Shown one piece after another: positions 16,416 to 27,632 of a stretch of 50,557 nt of DNA. The translations under genes were made by a program, and so were the position numbers. Origin of the DNA: Clostridiales bacterium (GTDB taxonomy: Bacteria; Bacillota; Clostridia; Christensenellales; UBA1242); assembly GCA_015055665.1 (NCBI GenBank), contig SVHX01000010.1, forward strand, positions 1 through 50,557, in the 5' to 3' direction. Every line of letters starts with the position of its first letter. The stretch's first letter is position 1. The notes under the pieces are model-generated. The model was not told where the DNA came from. It made no database searches and saw only the letters and a program-made list of their open reading frames with translations.

Positions 16416-19400
16416 GTGGCATTAATAATGAAAAATGGAAAAGATGTAAAAAATTATTACGCAAGTGCAGAGGGAAGAACTGCACGCAGGCAGAAGAAGG
16501 CAACTCTTGCGACCTTGAAGATTGGCCGTCTTGTTTCGTGGCCAAAAGACAAAGAGCAGTTGCTATTCATCATCAATAATTTCTTGTCGCTTTCTGAGCT
16601 AGATAAACTTGATAACATCCTCAATATGGACGAGATTGAAGAGCGTGCTCCAGAACTTGAGAAGGAAAAGGTTGTTAAGGAAGAGGCAGCGGAAGAGTCT
16701 GAGGAAGAAACAGAGGACGCAAAATCTGAAGACGATGCAGAAACTACTGATGAAGAGAATCTTAAGGAAGAAGAGTCGGAGGAAGTAACTCCCGAACCTG
16801 AGGACACTAGCGACGACAATGTTGTTATCGAAGAGGGCGAATACGCAGAGCTTCCAGATCAGTTATACCATGTTGAGAATTGTAGTGCCAAAGTACTTGG
16901 TAGTGTAGTTCGTATCCTTAGCTTTAGGTCGAGAGCAATTCGTAAGATTAGGCTTATGCGTAAGGCACGCATGGATAACGAACTAGTTAATTCGGAGATT
17001 GAGAAGGTTGCTGTTTATAATATTGTTCTTGCAAAGTTCTTACCAATCCTAAATAAGCAAGATATTATAGACAAGGTTAATCTAAAAACTGCTACTAAGT
17101 TATTCGAAGATGTTTGTGTGGAAGGTTACCAAGAGATTCCTACACAGTCTGGTATTGAGTCTGAGATTAAGAAGAACAAAGAAGACCAAGACTTTGACAT
17201 TGTTGCAGCACTTAATTATGTGGGTGTGACCGTAGACAGGGATGATTACGGATATTACACTGTTAAGAATTACAACAATGGCAAGGGTATTAAGTACTTT
17301 ATCGGCAAAGCAGAAAAGTCTTTCCCGCTAAGCAAGAATTCCTGTCATAAGTTCGTTGATGAGTTTCTTAATAAGCCTATCGAGAAACGTAAGTTCATAA
17401 CTCCTGGACAAGTATTTATCCAGTACATAGGCGAAGCAGAGAAGGGGTTAGGGCTTAATACTCGTTCTGCTGTTGAATTGTCTGGGCTATTCGGCACAAT
17501 GAATTCTAGCAAAAATGCTAAGCAGTATTTCAAAGATGTTATTAAGAAATTCTCACGTAATGCCGAAGAGTGGAAGGACTTCCAGAGATTATTCGAAGGT
17601 GAGTATTACTCCAATAAAGAAGGTCGAGATGAGCAGAATAACAAAGTTCTTATTAGACAACAAGCCAAAAGACTTGTTATTGGCGAATTGTTCGAGGACA
17701 TTATCAACTATGGCGATATTCTAACTAACGACCAACTTCAGATTAACGATTATCGTATTAGCGACATTACTAGAGATTTCGGTCTTGACTTTAGCATTGA
17801 TGGTATAGATGTTAATAAGGTAAGAATAGAACATCTTGAAGATCAGGCTTTTAGAATAATCAATTCCATGCACTCTATTCTTCAACAGATGCGTGCGTTC
17901 ATGCAGGATATTATCGACAATTATACTGTTGATTATCTTCGTAAAGAGAAGATATTCCTTCTTCAACAAGATGATCAGAACGAGTTTATTAGCAAGAAAA
18001 AAGAGTATGAGTCGCTTATCAAGAAGTTGAGCTATGATAAGGGCAAGGATAGTGCCTCTCAGACAGCATATTATCAATCTCAAGTGGATGAGTTAACTCA
18101 GAAGATTGGTAACAAGGATTATCTTGAAGCAAAAAATGTTTTGCTAAAATCTAAGAATCAATTCCGTGTACTTCTTATTAATGCTAAGTCGCAGAAAGAG
18201 AAGTGTATCATTGCTATTAATGAGGCTAGAGAAAGAGCCGAAAGAGAGCGTAGGGACTTTACTGTAGATGATCAAATCAATATTATGAGAGAAGTTCTTT
18301 CGAGTGCTCCAGAGCTTATCGTTACATTTGATAAGGGCAAGGCAACTTCTTGGACAAAGCATAAGATTGGTGAGAAGGCTGTTAAACAGCAAGAGCCTCT
18401 TAGTGAAGTAGATAAAGTTATTGAGGCTACCGCTGCGAAAATTAGTGACGAGAGCCACCAGAAGATATTACAAGAGAACTTGATTCGTGAGAAGGTTAAG
18501 AAATCTCAGAAGGAAGAACGTGTTAAGAGTGTTAATGCCTACATCAACGCTTATGGTAGTATTGTTGGTGGTGCTATGGGGGTTGGTGCTTATGGTGGCA
18601 CTATTCCTAATGTTCCAGTAACTCCTGGACCAACTTTTGCTCCTCAAGTGGCAGCACAACCAGCACCAAATCCTGCACCTATGGGTATGCCTGCAGGAAC
18701 TGCACAAGAGATGCAAGCTCCAACAGTTGCGACTCCGAGAAATATAGCTAATCTTAATGCTGCACCTCCTATGTATGGAGATAATCAGCCTAAGATGCCA
18801 CTGGGAACTATTGATCCTATGGTTAGCAATACCGGATACAGTGGTATGTCTAGAAACAATCTTAATATAGGATTTAGTAATTCTGCACCAGCACCAGCTC
18901 CTGCCTCAAGTGCTTATCAGGCACCAGTTAATAATGTGTCTACTGGTAATATGGGTGGAGGATCTGCACGTGCTAGTGTGCCTACTCCTGCTCCGGTTAA
19001 TAATGTTGGAGGACAAATGAATAATATGGGTGGCCAAGGCGGAACTCAAGGTGGCGGATACGTTATGCCAACCAATATGGTTATGCCTAATATGTATGGC
19101 GGTGGTATGATGCCTATGGGCGGTATGCCAGCAATGCCAGAAAATAATCAACCTAATTACAATAGAGATTACCAGAACTTTGACTTTGTATCAGAGAGTA
19201 TTGAACCTTGTGTTATCCCTTATATTGTTGGATACGAAGATAAGGGTGCTACTATTTATGGTAACATGATGGAGAAGTACTCTATCATGGATAGGTACAA
19301 ATTCCTACTTACAACTAACAATAATGCATTGTACTCGTATATCGAGACCAAACAAGGTCAGATTCAGACTCCAGAACAGATTATAAGTGATCTACATATT

Positions 19401-21656
19401 AGATATGTCAAGAACGCTATGGGCAAGTCTGGGCTAAGTACACAAGATAGCAATCTTGCATCATTTGATTATAAAGGCGATATCCGTAGATTCCTAGGAC
19501 AGTATGTTCCTCAGAATCTTATTGACATGGTAATTAGCGATTACGAAGAGCTAATTTCGACAGTTGACTTTGAGCTACTTAAAGATTTGATTTCGCACAA
19601 GTTCCAAGGTGATCTTGAGGGTTATATCCCAGATGAGATTAAGGAAGGCGTTATCAAGAGTACCAATATGATAGCGAGTGTTGGGCATGCGATAATGTCT
19701 AATCCGCAAGTTCGAAAAACTTATGATGCTTATTCTAGCAAAATGAAGCAGACATATGTTTCTACTTTGATTGGCAAAATTGATAGCGGAGAAGTTCCTA
19801 CTATCAAATTAAATTCGGAAGATATGTATGCAAGGATACTCGATTACTTAAGCTTCTCTATTAAGGGGCAGAACGTTATTATTCAGTCGGAAGACAATAA
19901 GGATAGTGGTCTTGGAACTTATCCAAGAAGCGTATTCTTCCGTCAGAAAGATAATGCAGATCAGGCATTGCGTAGGGGTAAGATCCTTACTTACGAGCAA
20001 AATGAAGTAATTACTACTCGTAACGAGCCAATGCTAGAAGGACTTGAGAATAATGTAATGAATTTGTTTGGCACTTTGTACAAGTTCAACGGAGCATACA
20101 ATAAGCTACTACTTAAGCTTAAGCCATTTACATTACAGGGTGGTGTTAAGTTTATGGAGAATATGGTTGATGCACTTAACGAGAAGATTGACCTTAAAGT
20201 TACTGTGCTTAACCAAGACAAAAAACAAAATACTGTATCTCTTGTTAAATTTGCAAGTGTCGAGAAGAACAAAGTAATCTCTGAGGAAGATAAAGTATTT
20301 GATTATGATGATGAGAATTGGTTTGTTCGCAAAGGTTTTGTTCTTGAGAAGAATAAGGTTAAGGAATATTACTTGCAATTGGCATTTGGATTCAAGTATG
20401 CACTTGAGCACGATAAGGCTAGTTTAAAGGCTGATTTCTATAACGACAACTTGCTAAGTCTGAATAAAATTAACGAGAAATTTAAGGATTTCCCAGAGAA
20501 TACTGTATCTTTGATAACCTCGGTAATTAGAGATGTTATGATGTCAAGGTGCGAGAGAATTATAGACTATATTGCGTACATTAACGAGCGATCCTCAATT
20601 CATATCAATAAGATGTTGTACATTGCAAGAACTATACTTGAGAGTAACAACTTTAATCAGAAGACTAAGGATGAGAAACTAGAAACTGTTATTGCTCTTG
20701 ACCAAGACTTTAATGTTAAATCGGAGGATATTGCTAATCCGCATCCAGAGATATATAGTACAACTTCCGATATCGAAAGATACGAAGGTCTATATATGTA
20801 TTATGGATTGACCGAATTGTTTGAGAAGATGGGTGCAGACGAAAGGCTTGTTTGTCCTCAACTTACTGAATATTTCGAAGACCTTAAGAAAAAGTACAGA
20901 AGTAGCTTGCTTGCAATGATTAGAGATAGAGTATCTATGAACGGTTATGAGCAAGATCTTGCTAGGTATTTTGAGCTTAAAGTGGATAATATGAAGAGCG
21001 TTGAGGCTGGAGTTCAGGAAGAGGAAGAAGACGTTGTTGTTGCTACCGAAACTGTACGACTTCAGAACATTGATATTATGTTCAAGGGTATTCTTGATGG
21101 ATATAATAAAGCCATTAAGGCAGAGACTAATACTCATGTGCTTGATGAAATGAAGGTGGTAGGCGAAATGCTAGAGCTTATAGGAACTCTTCCTACACGA
21201 AATACAGAGGAAAAAGAATTAGAAATTTCGCTTCCTAATAACCAGTCGATTAGATGTAATGTTAAGGGATTCTTGCAACAGTATTTATTTAGATACATTG
21301 TTGACAAAGAGCACGAGCTTGGCCCATTTGCTTATGTTGTAAGCGAACTTGCTGAGCATGAAGAATTGGGCGAAAGTGTTAAAAATATTGAGATAGTAGC
21401 TAATAAGCTTAATGCTCCAGAATTAGGCATTAACTTAATTGCTAAGTTCTCAACTATTAGTCTAAGCAATAATGGTAATATCTTCAAGATTGGAGATAAT
21501 ATATCTACTGTACTCGATACGGTTAATAGACTTAAGACTCCAACCGACCAACAGAAGGCTCTTAATAGAGATGTATTCTACAAGGAAGGCGTAGAGGGCG
21601 TTAAAGAACTATTCGAACAGTACTTTACAAGACTAAAGGTAGAGAATATGGAATAA
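16416..21656 (+). CDS. Giant 1746-residue cytoplasmic protein of the T4SS locus, unknown family
   Basis: I do not recognise a family. Visible parts: a basic N-terminus; an acidic Glu/Asp-rich stretch (~70-145); a segment ~259-345 that is similar to residues ~152-247 of the next protein; helical and coiled-coil regions (~480-700); a long Pro/Ala/Gly/Met/Asn-rich, probably disordered linker (~710-915, with repeated NNMGGQ and MPMGG motifs); and a globular-looking C-terminal half with no membrane helix. No signal peptide is present. Its place after virB4 matches where large ICE proteins of unknown role occur in mollicutes. It could be a cytoplasmic scaffold, substrate adaptor or secreted effector. 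The start is GTG with a weak GGTGG site 6 bases upstream; ATG at 16428 is the alternative. Confidence 0.85.
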   Translation: MALIMKNGKDVKNYYASAEGRTARRQKKATLATLKIGRLVSWPKDKEQLLFIINNFLSLSELDKLDNILNMDEIEERAPELEKEKVVKEEAAEESEEETEDAKSEDDAETTDEENLKEEESEEVTPEPEDTSDDNVVIEEGEYAELPDQLYHVENCSAKVLGSVVRILSFRSRAIRKIRLMRKARMDNELVNSEIEKVAVYNIVLAKFLPILNKQDIIDKVNLKTATKLFEDVCVEGYQEIPTQSGIESEIKKNKEDQDFDIVAALNYVGVTVDRDDYGYYTVKNYNNGKGIKYFIGKAEKSFPLSKNSCHKFVDEFLNKPIEKRKFITPGQVFIQYIGEAEKGLGLNTRSAVELSGLFGTMNSSKNAKQYFKDVIKKFSRNAEEWKDFQRLFEGEYYSNKEGRDEQNNKVLIRQQAKRLVIGELFEDIINYGDILTNDQLQINDYRISDITRDFGLDFSIDGIDVNKVRIEHLEDQAFRIINSMHSILQQMRAFMQDIIDNYTVDYLRKEKIFLLQQDDQNEFISKKKEYESLIKKLSYDKGKDSASQTAYYQSQVDELTQKIGNKDYLEAKNVLLKSKNQFRVLLINAKSQKEKCIIAINEARERAERERRDFTVDDQINIMREVLSSAPELIVTFDKGKATSWTKHKIGEKAVKQQEPLSEVDKVIEATAAKISDESHQKILQENLIREKVKKSQKEERVKSVNAYINAYGSIVGGAMGVGAYGGTIPNVPVTPGPTFAPQVAAQPAPNPAPMGMPAGTAQEMQAPTVATPRNIANLNAAPPMYGDNQPKMPLGTIDPMVSNTGYSGMSRNNLNIGFSNSAPAPAPASSAYQAPVNNVSTGNMGGGSARASVPTPAPVNNVGGQMNNMGGQGGTQGGGYVMPTNMVMPNMYGGGMMPMGGMPAMPENNQPNYNRDYQNFDFVSESIEPCVIPYIVGYEDKGATIYGNMMEKYSIMDRYKFLLTTNNNALYSYIETKQGQIQTPEQIISDLHIRYVKNAMGKSGLSTQDSNLASFDYKGDIRRFLGQYVPQNLIDMVISDYEELISTVDFELLKDLISHKFQGDLEGYIPDEIKEGVIKSTNMIASVGHAIMSNPQVRKTYDAYSSKMKQTYVSTLIGKIDSGEVPTIKLNSEDMYARILDYLSFSIKGQNVIIQSEDNKDSGLGTYPRSVFFRQKDNADQALRRGKILTYEQNEVITTRNEPMLEGLENNVMNLFGTLYKFNGAYNKLLLKLKPFTLQGGVKFMENMVDALNEKIDLKVTVLNQDKKQNTVSLVKFASVEKNKVISEEDKVFDYDDENWFVRKGFVLEKNKVKEYYLQLAFGFKYALEHDKASLKADFYNDNLLSLNKINEKFKDFPENTVSLITSVIRDVMMSRCERIIDYIAYINERSSIHINKMLYIARTILESNNFNQKTKDEKLETVIALDQDFNVKSEDIANPHPEIYSTTSDIERYEGLYMYYGLTELFEKMGADERLVCPQLTEYFEDLKKKYRSSLLAMIRDRVSMNGYEQDLARYFELKVDNMKSVEAGVQEEEEDVVVATETVRLQNIDIMFKGILDGYNKAIKAETNTHVLDEMKVVGEMLELIGTLPTRNTEEKELEISLPNNQSIRCNVKGFLQQYLFRYIVDKEHELGPFAYVVSELAEHEELGESVKNIEIVANKLNAPELGINLIAKFSTISLSNNGNIFKIGDNISTVLDTVNRLKTPTDQQKALNRDVFYKEGVEGVKELFEQYFTRLKVENME

Positions 21657-21659
21657 TGT

Positions 21660-21687
21660 GTAAGATACGAGATTATTTCTCGTGTCT
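21660..21687 (+). terminator. Hairpin after the giant protein gene
   Basis: AAGATACGAG pairs with CTCGTGTCTT (one U.G). No clear T-run follows, so termination is uncertain; it may only stabilise the mRNA 3' end. Confidence 0.4.
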
Positions 21688-21707
21688 TCACAAATTTAAA
21701 TTTGCTA

Positions 21708-21736
21708 TTGAACTATGTGTTTGATAGTGGTATAAT
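21708..21736 (+). promoter_or_regulatory. Promoter of the 1170-residue protein gene
   Basis: TTGAAC, 17 bases, perfect TATAAT. It leaves a leader of about 95 bases that contains a GCGAAGT/ACTTCGT inverted repeat (about 21751-21779). Confidence 0.65.
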
Positions 21737-21838
21737 ATATTAACGATATGCGAAGTTGCGGTAATGGCATTGATACTTCGTAAAATACTAGATTGTGATT
21801 TTACTAATGATCGTTAATAAACAATCAGGAGAAAAGTT

Positions 21839-24800
21839 ATGGCAGAGAAAGATTTTTTGCAAACATTGATCAAAGCATCGGGTAGGGTAAAAAGACCAAC
21901 AACAACACCTAAAAAGGTGGTTTATCCTGCGGATAAATCCATGGATGCGAAAAGGAATATTTTATATTCTTGGGGCGTCAATAAGGGTGGCATATTAGGA
22001 GAAACACTTAATGGTATTGGGTGCTTAAGTCAAGAGGTGCTTAATTATCTAGACAAGGCTCAGATCAATGCATTGCATAAGTTGGGTGGTAGTATTTGGG
22101 ATATTCAAAGAGAGATATATGACGCACGAAAAGCGGGTATAGATACCTCTGCACTCGAGGCTGCATCGAAAACTGCCGTGGACTCTTTAAAGGCATTGTC
22201 TGCCACATTTGAAGCTTATGCTGATGCCAAGAAACTTGATCCTAAGCAAGTTCAGCAAGATGTTGCAAGTGTTGATGATAAGAAACCATACAAAGAAGAT
22301 ATCGAGATTGCATCCGCACTTAGAAATACTGGTGTAACTATTAATTATAATGTTAGTACTGGTAAGTGGGATGTTGCGAAAGATGCAGATGGCAAATTGA
22401 TTCCTAATGACAATGCTATTAAGACTTACTCTCGTAAGATCAAGATGTTTAGTGCTCCGCAAATAGAATCGTTATTAGACAATTATCTTAACAAAAGCAT
22501 ATCCGAAAGACCAAAATCTGTTATTACTGCAGATGGTATAATGACAGTATTCTATAAGCAAATAGAGAAAGAGGCAAAAGATCTAGAGAATGCCACTCAG
22601 CTTGCGAAAGAACAAGAAGTACAGTCAGTAGCAGAGCATCATGCAAGACTTAAGACCAATAGCCTAGAATATAGGGTAGCTAAGCTAACGAGTGCGGAAT
22701 ACATACAGGCTATGATTCTAAAACAGAAAGCAGTATCTGATTTTAATAAGAGCATTGATGGTATAGATGTAAAGTCTTTGCCTATTAAGTTGGATGAAGA
22801 GTCTGCTAAGCTTATAGATAGCGACTCCATCCTTAATTCTAGAGCTTTGGGAAGAAGGACTCCTGCAGCCAATATATATAAGCTGGCAGATGTAGCCGAA
22901 GATACCATAGATACTATTAAGTTAGATCTTCCAGACAAAATACAAGATAATTATCTAGAAGAATATGACACAATAATACGCGAGCTTGAGATTAGAGTAA
23001 ATAACGGCGGCGATTATTCCGAATTATTGGAGCAGGTGAAGGCGGCTAGAGATAGCTTGCAGCAAGAATTTGAAAATCAAGACATTATGCCTAATCTCGA
23101 TAATGAAGACGTTATTAATAGAACAACAACCGCTATTAATCCTGCTGATCTTAGCAAACTGGCAACACTTGCTAATATTAACATAGAAGATTTCCTTGTA
23201 GGATTAGCTCATAACTTTGGCCCTGAGCTAGCTGATGACTTGATTCTATTCACCGAATTTGACTTGTGCAGAAGTTTGTTTAAAGCTGGCGAGCTTTTAG
23301 ATATTGCATATAAGGAATTTAAATCAAATAATCCAGGCAAATCATTTGACGATTGGTTAAATGCTATGACAGATGATGAGTTGGGAGGAATCCGCAAAGA
23401 TAGTATTAGGGAAGCATATATAGCAACTCATCCTAATGAGAACCTCCAATCTAATTTGCCTGATGGTAAGAAGATTAAGGATGTAGAGAATACTTTTGAT
23501 GAAGCGGTACTACTTCTAGATGTTGCTACAACAAGCTTTAGTCCAGATGAAGTTCAGTATTACATGGATTCTAGTAATCCTAGAGGAGCAAGGACGAGTA
23601 TTGTTGTTGATAAGGTAAAGAAAGCTAAAGAACAAATTGCTAAGTTTACTCCTGAGCAGAAGGCAAAAAGGATGGAACTTGCCAAGAAACGCCAGAAGAA
23701 TAGGATGTTAAGAAATATTCTTAATTATACAGGACTCCCTAAGAATATTGCAGATATAGAAAAAAATAATAATCTTGAACCAATAGTTAGTAGTGCTATT
23801 GAACGTTATCTTGATGAGAAGGCAACAGGTCAGCACCAGAACGATGAGGAATTGCAAGGCGAAGGTGAGCCAACTGTTGATGATGACACTGATCCTGCAA
23901 AGCCTAAAAAACCTCAAACTACAACGCTAGATAAGTTGTATCCTCAGCCACCAGATGTAGAGGCGTTCCTAAAGAAGATGAAGCCATATTCGGGTAAAGT
24001 GCTTATTAAGAACTTCCTTAAGCCATTACTTAAAGATATTCGTAAGATGGAAATAACTATAAAGGATGATGACGAAGCCACTAGCGGTGATAATGGGCAA
24101 ATTAAGGGGGATAATGGACAAGATAAAGGTGATGATAATGGTCAGAAGCCGCAAGGTGGAGTGACAGATAATCAGCCAAGACCTAGACTCCTAACTCAAA
24201 GCCAATATGAGGCATCTGCTTTTATTTCGGGTGATTTGAAGTTGAAGGCAATTGCCAATAATACAAATGTTGACTCTAAAAATAAAAGTCAAAAATTCGT
24301 TAATTTGAGTATGGTTATGTCCGTACTTGCTACTAGTGATAACAAAAGGGAATCCCAAGAGGATCAACTACTTTCTAAGAAAGATGCTAACGGGAAAGAC
24401 GCAAGAGATCACTTAAGAAAAGTGGCTTTGGATATTCTTAACAATAAATATAAAGATGACCCTAGCAAAATTAGCGAAGATGTCAAACAGATTTTGATTC
24501 AAGCAGGATTTGCTGAGGGGCAGACATATGTTAGTAACTTTGTAGAAGGTTTCTCTCTACTTACACCAGAATTATTAATCAAACTACTTGAAGCAACAAA
24601 TACATTAGATGGAAACAAATTAGTTGTTGGTGGCAATTTGCCAGAAGGACTTGAAAATTGTGCAAATGATGCAGAAAGACATCAATTAATTGAAGCACAA
24701 CGTATGGCTAATTATACTTCTGGCACAGAACCAATTTCTGATGCAGAGGCAATTGCTAAAATGACGGCAAAAAGGGGCAAACAGACCTCACAATCTACAT

Positions 24801-25351
24801 ATGATGTAAAATATGTTCATCCATTGGATAAATATCAGAAGGTGGTTGAGGGATATCACTACAAAGAAATTCCAACTCAAGATGGTTCTATTAGGAGAGC
24901 CGTTATTAATAATGCAACACAGCAACCAATTACTCCACAGAATATGCCTAATGAGGAGCAGAGAACAGCACTTTTTCAACAGTTAGCATTTGCCGTAGCG
25001 TGGGAGAATGCTTGTAAAAATAGTTTAATTCAAGTTAACAATTCGAATCAGATTGATGAGGCTGATATAAGGGAAAGAGCATTCTCTGACGAGGCAAAGT
25101 TGGTGTTTGATAATATCATTAGTGCAATACAAAATAGTAATGATCAAAACATTGATCTTAAGGCTATTCTTGAAACTATTGGAAATAATTCTAATAATCC
25201 ATATGTCAAAGTTTTATGTGCAGAGATATTAAAACAGCCCGTACATATTCATCAAAGATTATTTCATCATGCGGGCAAAGATATGATGGTTAATAGAGAT
25301 AGTTCTGCGACTGCTAATGAGACTGATGGGGATGAAATGGAAAATAGCTAG
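21839..25351 (+). CDS. Large 1170-residue protein sharing a domain with its neighbour, unknown family
   Basis: No known family is recognised. It has no signal peptide or membrane helix. Residues ~152-247 (motifs ASALRNTGVTI, LNKSI, ITADGIM) align by eye with ~259-345 of the preceding giant protein (AALNYVGVTV, LNKPI, ITPGQVF), in the same order and spacing. The middle is helical and charged. Around residues 740-770 there is a Gly-Asp-Asn-Gln repeat (GDNGQ three times), followed by a further helical region. AGGAG lies 5 bases before the ATG. It has its own promoter and is the last large gene of the locus. It may work with the giant protein as cytoplasmic scaffold or cargo of the secretion system; this rests on position and the shared domain only. 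Confidence 0.83.
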   Translation: MAEKDFLQTLIKASGRVKRPTTTPKKVVYPADKSMDAKRNILYSWGVNKGGILGETLNGIGCLSQEVLNYLDKAQINALHKLGGSIWDIQREIYDARKAGIDTSALEAASKTAVDSLKALSATFEAYADAKKLDPKQVQQDVASVDDKKPYKEDIEIASALRNTGVTINYNVSTGKWDVAKDADGKLIPNDNAIKTYSRKIKMFSAPQIESLLDNYLNKSISERPKSVITADGIMTVFYKQIEKEAKDLENATQLAKEQEVQSVAEHHARLKTNSLEYRVAKLTSAEYIQAMILKQKAVSDFNKSIDGIDVKSLPIKLDEESAKLIDSDSILNSRALGRRTPAANIYKLADVAEDTIDTIKLDLPDKIQDNYLEEYDTIIRELEIRVNNGGDYSELLEQVKAARDSLQQEFENQDIMPNLDNEDVINRTTTAINPADLSKLATLANINIEDFLVGLAHNFGPELADDLILFTEFDLCRSLFKAGELLDIAYKEFKSNNPGKSFDDWLNAMTDDELGGIRKDSIREAYIATHPNENLQSNLPDGKKIKDVENTFDEAVLLLDVATTSFSPDEVQYYMDSSNPRGARTSIVVDKVKKAKEQIAKFTPEQKAKRMELAKKRQKNRMLRNILNYTGLPKNIADIEKNNNLEPIVSSAIERYLDEKATGQHQNDEELQGEGEPTVDDDTDPAKPKKPQTTTLDKLYPQPPDVEAFLKKMKPYSGKVLIKNFLKPLLKDIRKMEITIKDDDEATSGDNGQIKGDNGQDKGDDNGQKPQGGVTDNQPRPRLLTQSQYEASAFISGDLKLKAIANNTNVDSKNKSQKFVNLSMVMSVLATSDNKRESQEDQLLSKKDANGKDARDHLRKVALDILNNKYKDDPSKISEDVKQILIQAGFAEGQTYVSNFVEGFSLLTPELLIKLLEATNTLDGNKLVVGGNLPEGLENCANDAERHQLIEAQRMANYTSGTEPISDAEAIAKMTAKRGKQTSQSTYDVKYVHPLDKYQKVVEGYHYKEIPTQDGSIRRAVINNATQQPITPQNMPNEEQRTALFQQLAFAVAWENACKNSLIQVNNSNQIDEADIRERAFSDEAKLVFDNIISAIQNSNDQNIDLKAILETIGNNSNNPYVKVLCAEILKQPVHIHQRLFHHAGKDMMVNRDSSATANETDGDEMENS

Positions 25352-25373
25352 TGATTAAAATCCAAATTAGCTA

Positions 25374-25401
25374 TTGACAAATAATAAATTTGTAGTATAA
25401 T
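25374..25401 (+). promoter_or_regulatory. Promoter of the 79-residue protein gene
   Basis: Perfect TTGACA and perfect TATAAT with a 16-base spacer, 65 bases before the ATG. It starts 23 bases after the previous stop codon. Confidence 0.75.
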
Positions 25402-25466
25402 GAAGATATAGAGTTTATATTTATTAGTGAATATAAGAATAAAAAATAATAGAAAGTAGGTGTATT

Positions 25467-25706
25467 ATGGCTAAAAATCCTAATATTTACAAATTTGAAA
25501 TTATTGAAAGAATTATTACCGAGGTGGACTTTAAGACCAAGGAAGAAGTGGTTGAGTTCGCTAGAAAGGTAAGAGATATTGCAGTAGAGAAGAATATTGA
25601 TAGTAGTATTAAGACAGCATTTAAGAACGCTTTCAAGGAGATTGATGAGGAATTAACGCTTGGTAATTTGCGTGAAATCAAGAAGATTATTTCTGAAAAC
25701 AATTAA
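25467..25706 (+). CDS. Small helical protein of unknown function
   Basis: 79 residues, highly charged and predicted almost wholly helical (TKEEVVEFARKVRDIAVEKN, then a second amphipathic helix FKNAFKEIDEEL). It has no membrane segment and no family I recognise. A TAGGTG site lies 5 bases upstream of the ATG. It is a single-gene unit between a consensus promoter and a strong terminator, which suggests substantial expression. Its position right after the large secretion-locus proteins raises the possibility of an accessory or chaperone role, but nothing in the sequence proves it. Confidence 0.7.
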   Translation: MAKNPNIYKFEIIERIITEVDFKTKEEVVEFARKVRDIAVEKNIDSSIKTAFKNAFKEIDEELTLGNLREIKKIISENN

Positions 25707-25741
25707 TTAGAACAAAGCTAATTGTTACGTGCAATGATAAT

Positions 25742-25783
25742 AAATGTCTAGTAGGAGCATGATCTTTTGCTAGACATTTTTTG
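25742..25783 (+). terminator. Terminator of the 79-residue protein gene
   Basis: AAATGTCTAG pairs with CTAGACATTT around an 18-base loop and runs into a T-tract. Confidence 0.85.
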
Positions 25784-25905
25784 TTTGGCAAATTATAATA
25801 TAAATTTGAAAATCCTAAAAAACACTATTATTAATTAGTTATTTATGCTAAAATAATTGTATAATATTGATTAAGAAATATATTGATATTCTGGAGGATA
25901 ATGAA

Positions 25906-27455
<1,550 letters not shown>

Positions 27456-27462
27456 TAACAAA

Positions 27463-27504
27463 TAAGGAGTTGGTATTGCTTATAAATATTAACTTCTTTT
27501 TTTT
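27463..27504 (+). terminator. Terminator of mnmA
   Basis: AAGGAGTT pairs with AACTTCTT (one G.U) around an AT-rich loop and is followed by eight T. Confidence 0.65.
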
Positions 27505-27559
27505 GTAGTATAATAAGTTTAGAAAAACAAAGGCAATAAAAATCTTTTTCATAAATTAC

Positions 27560-27619
27560 TTGACAATTGAATACATATTCAACTATAATAAGTAATATAA
27601 TAGTTGAAAGGTTATTCAA
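27560..27619 (+). promoter_or_regulatory. Promoter with two ArsR-type operators
   Basis: TTGACA (27560-27565), 18 bases, TATAAT (27584-27589). The spacer holds the perfect palindrome TTGAATA-CA-TATTCAA (27567-27582). A second inverted repeat TTGAA-N6-TTCAA (27604-27619) lies just downstream of the -10 box. Both resemble CadC/CzrA-type operators, so the ArsR protein probably represses its own operon when metal is absent. Confidence 0.75.
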
Positions 27620-27632
27620 TTAATGGAGGCGT

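Noticed and set aside
16457..16819. Minus-strand 120-residue serine-rich reading frame
   Set aside because: It is the mirror of the Glu/Asp-rich stretch in the giant protein; Ser-rich composition on the opposite strand of GAA/GAG codons is expected, and it has no ribosome site.
6415..25351. Prophage or transposon carrying the secretion genes
   Set aside because: No transposase, capsid or terminase genes and no terminal repeats are visible at the borders within the window.
25867..25905. Upstream TTG start of the zinc-ribbon protein
   Set aside because: It lies at the probable transcription start with no ribosome site, whereas TTG 25906 has GGAGG at good spacing.
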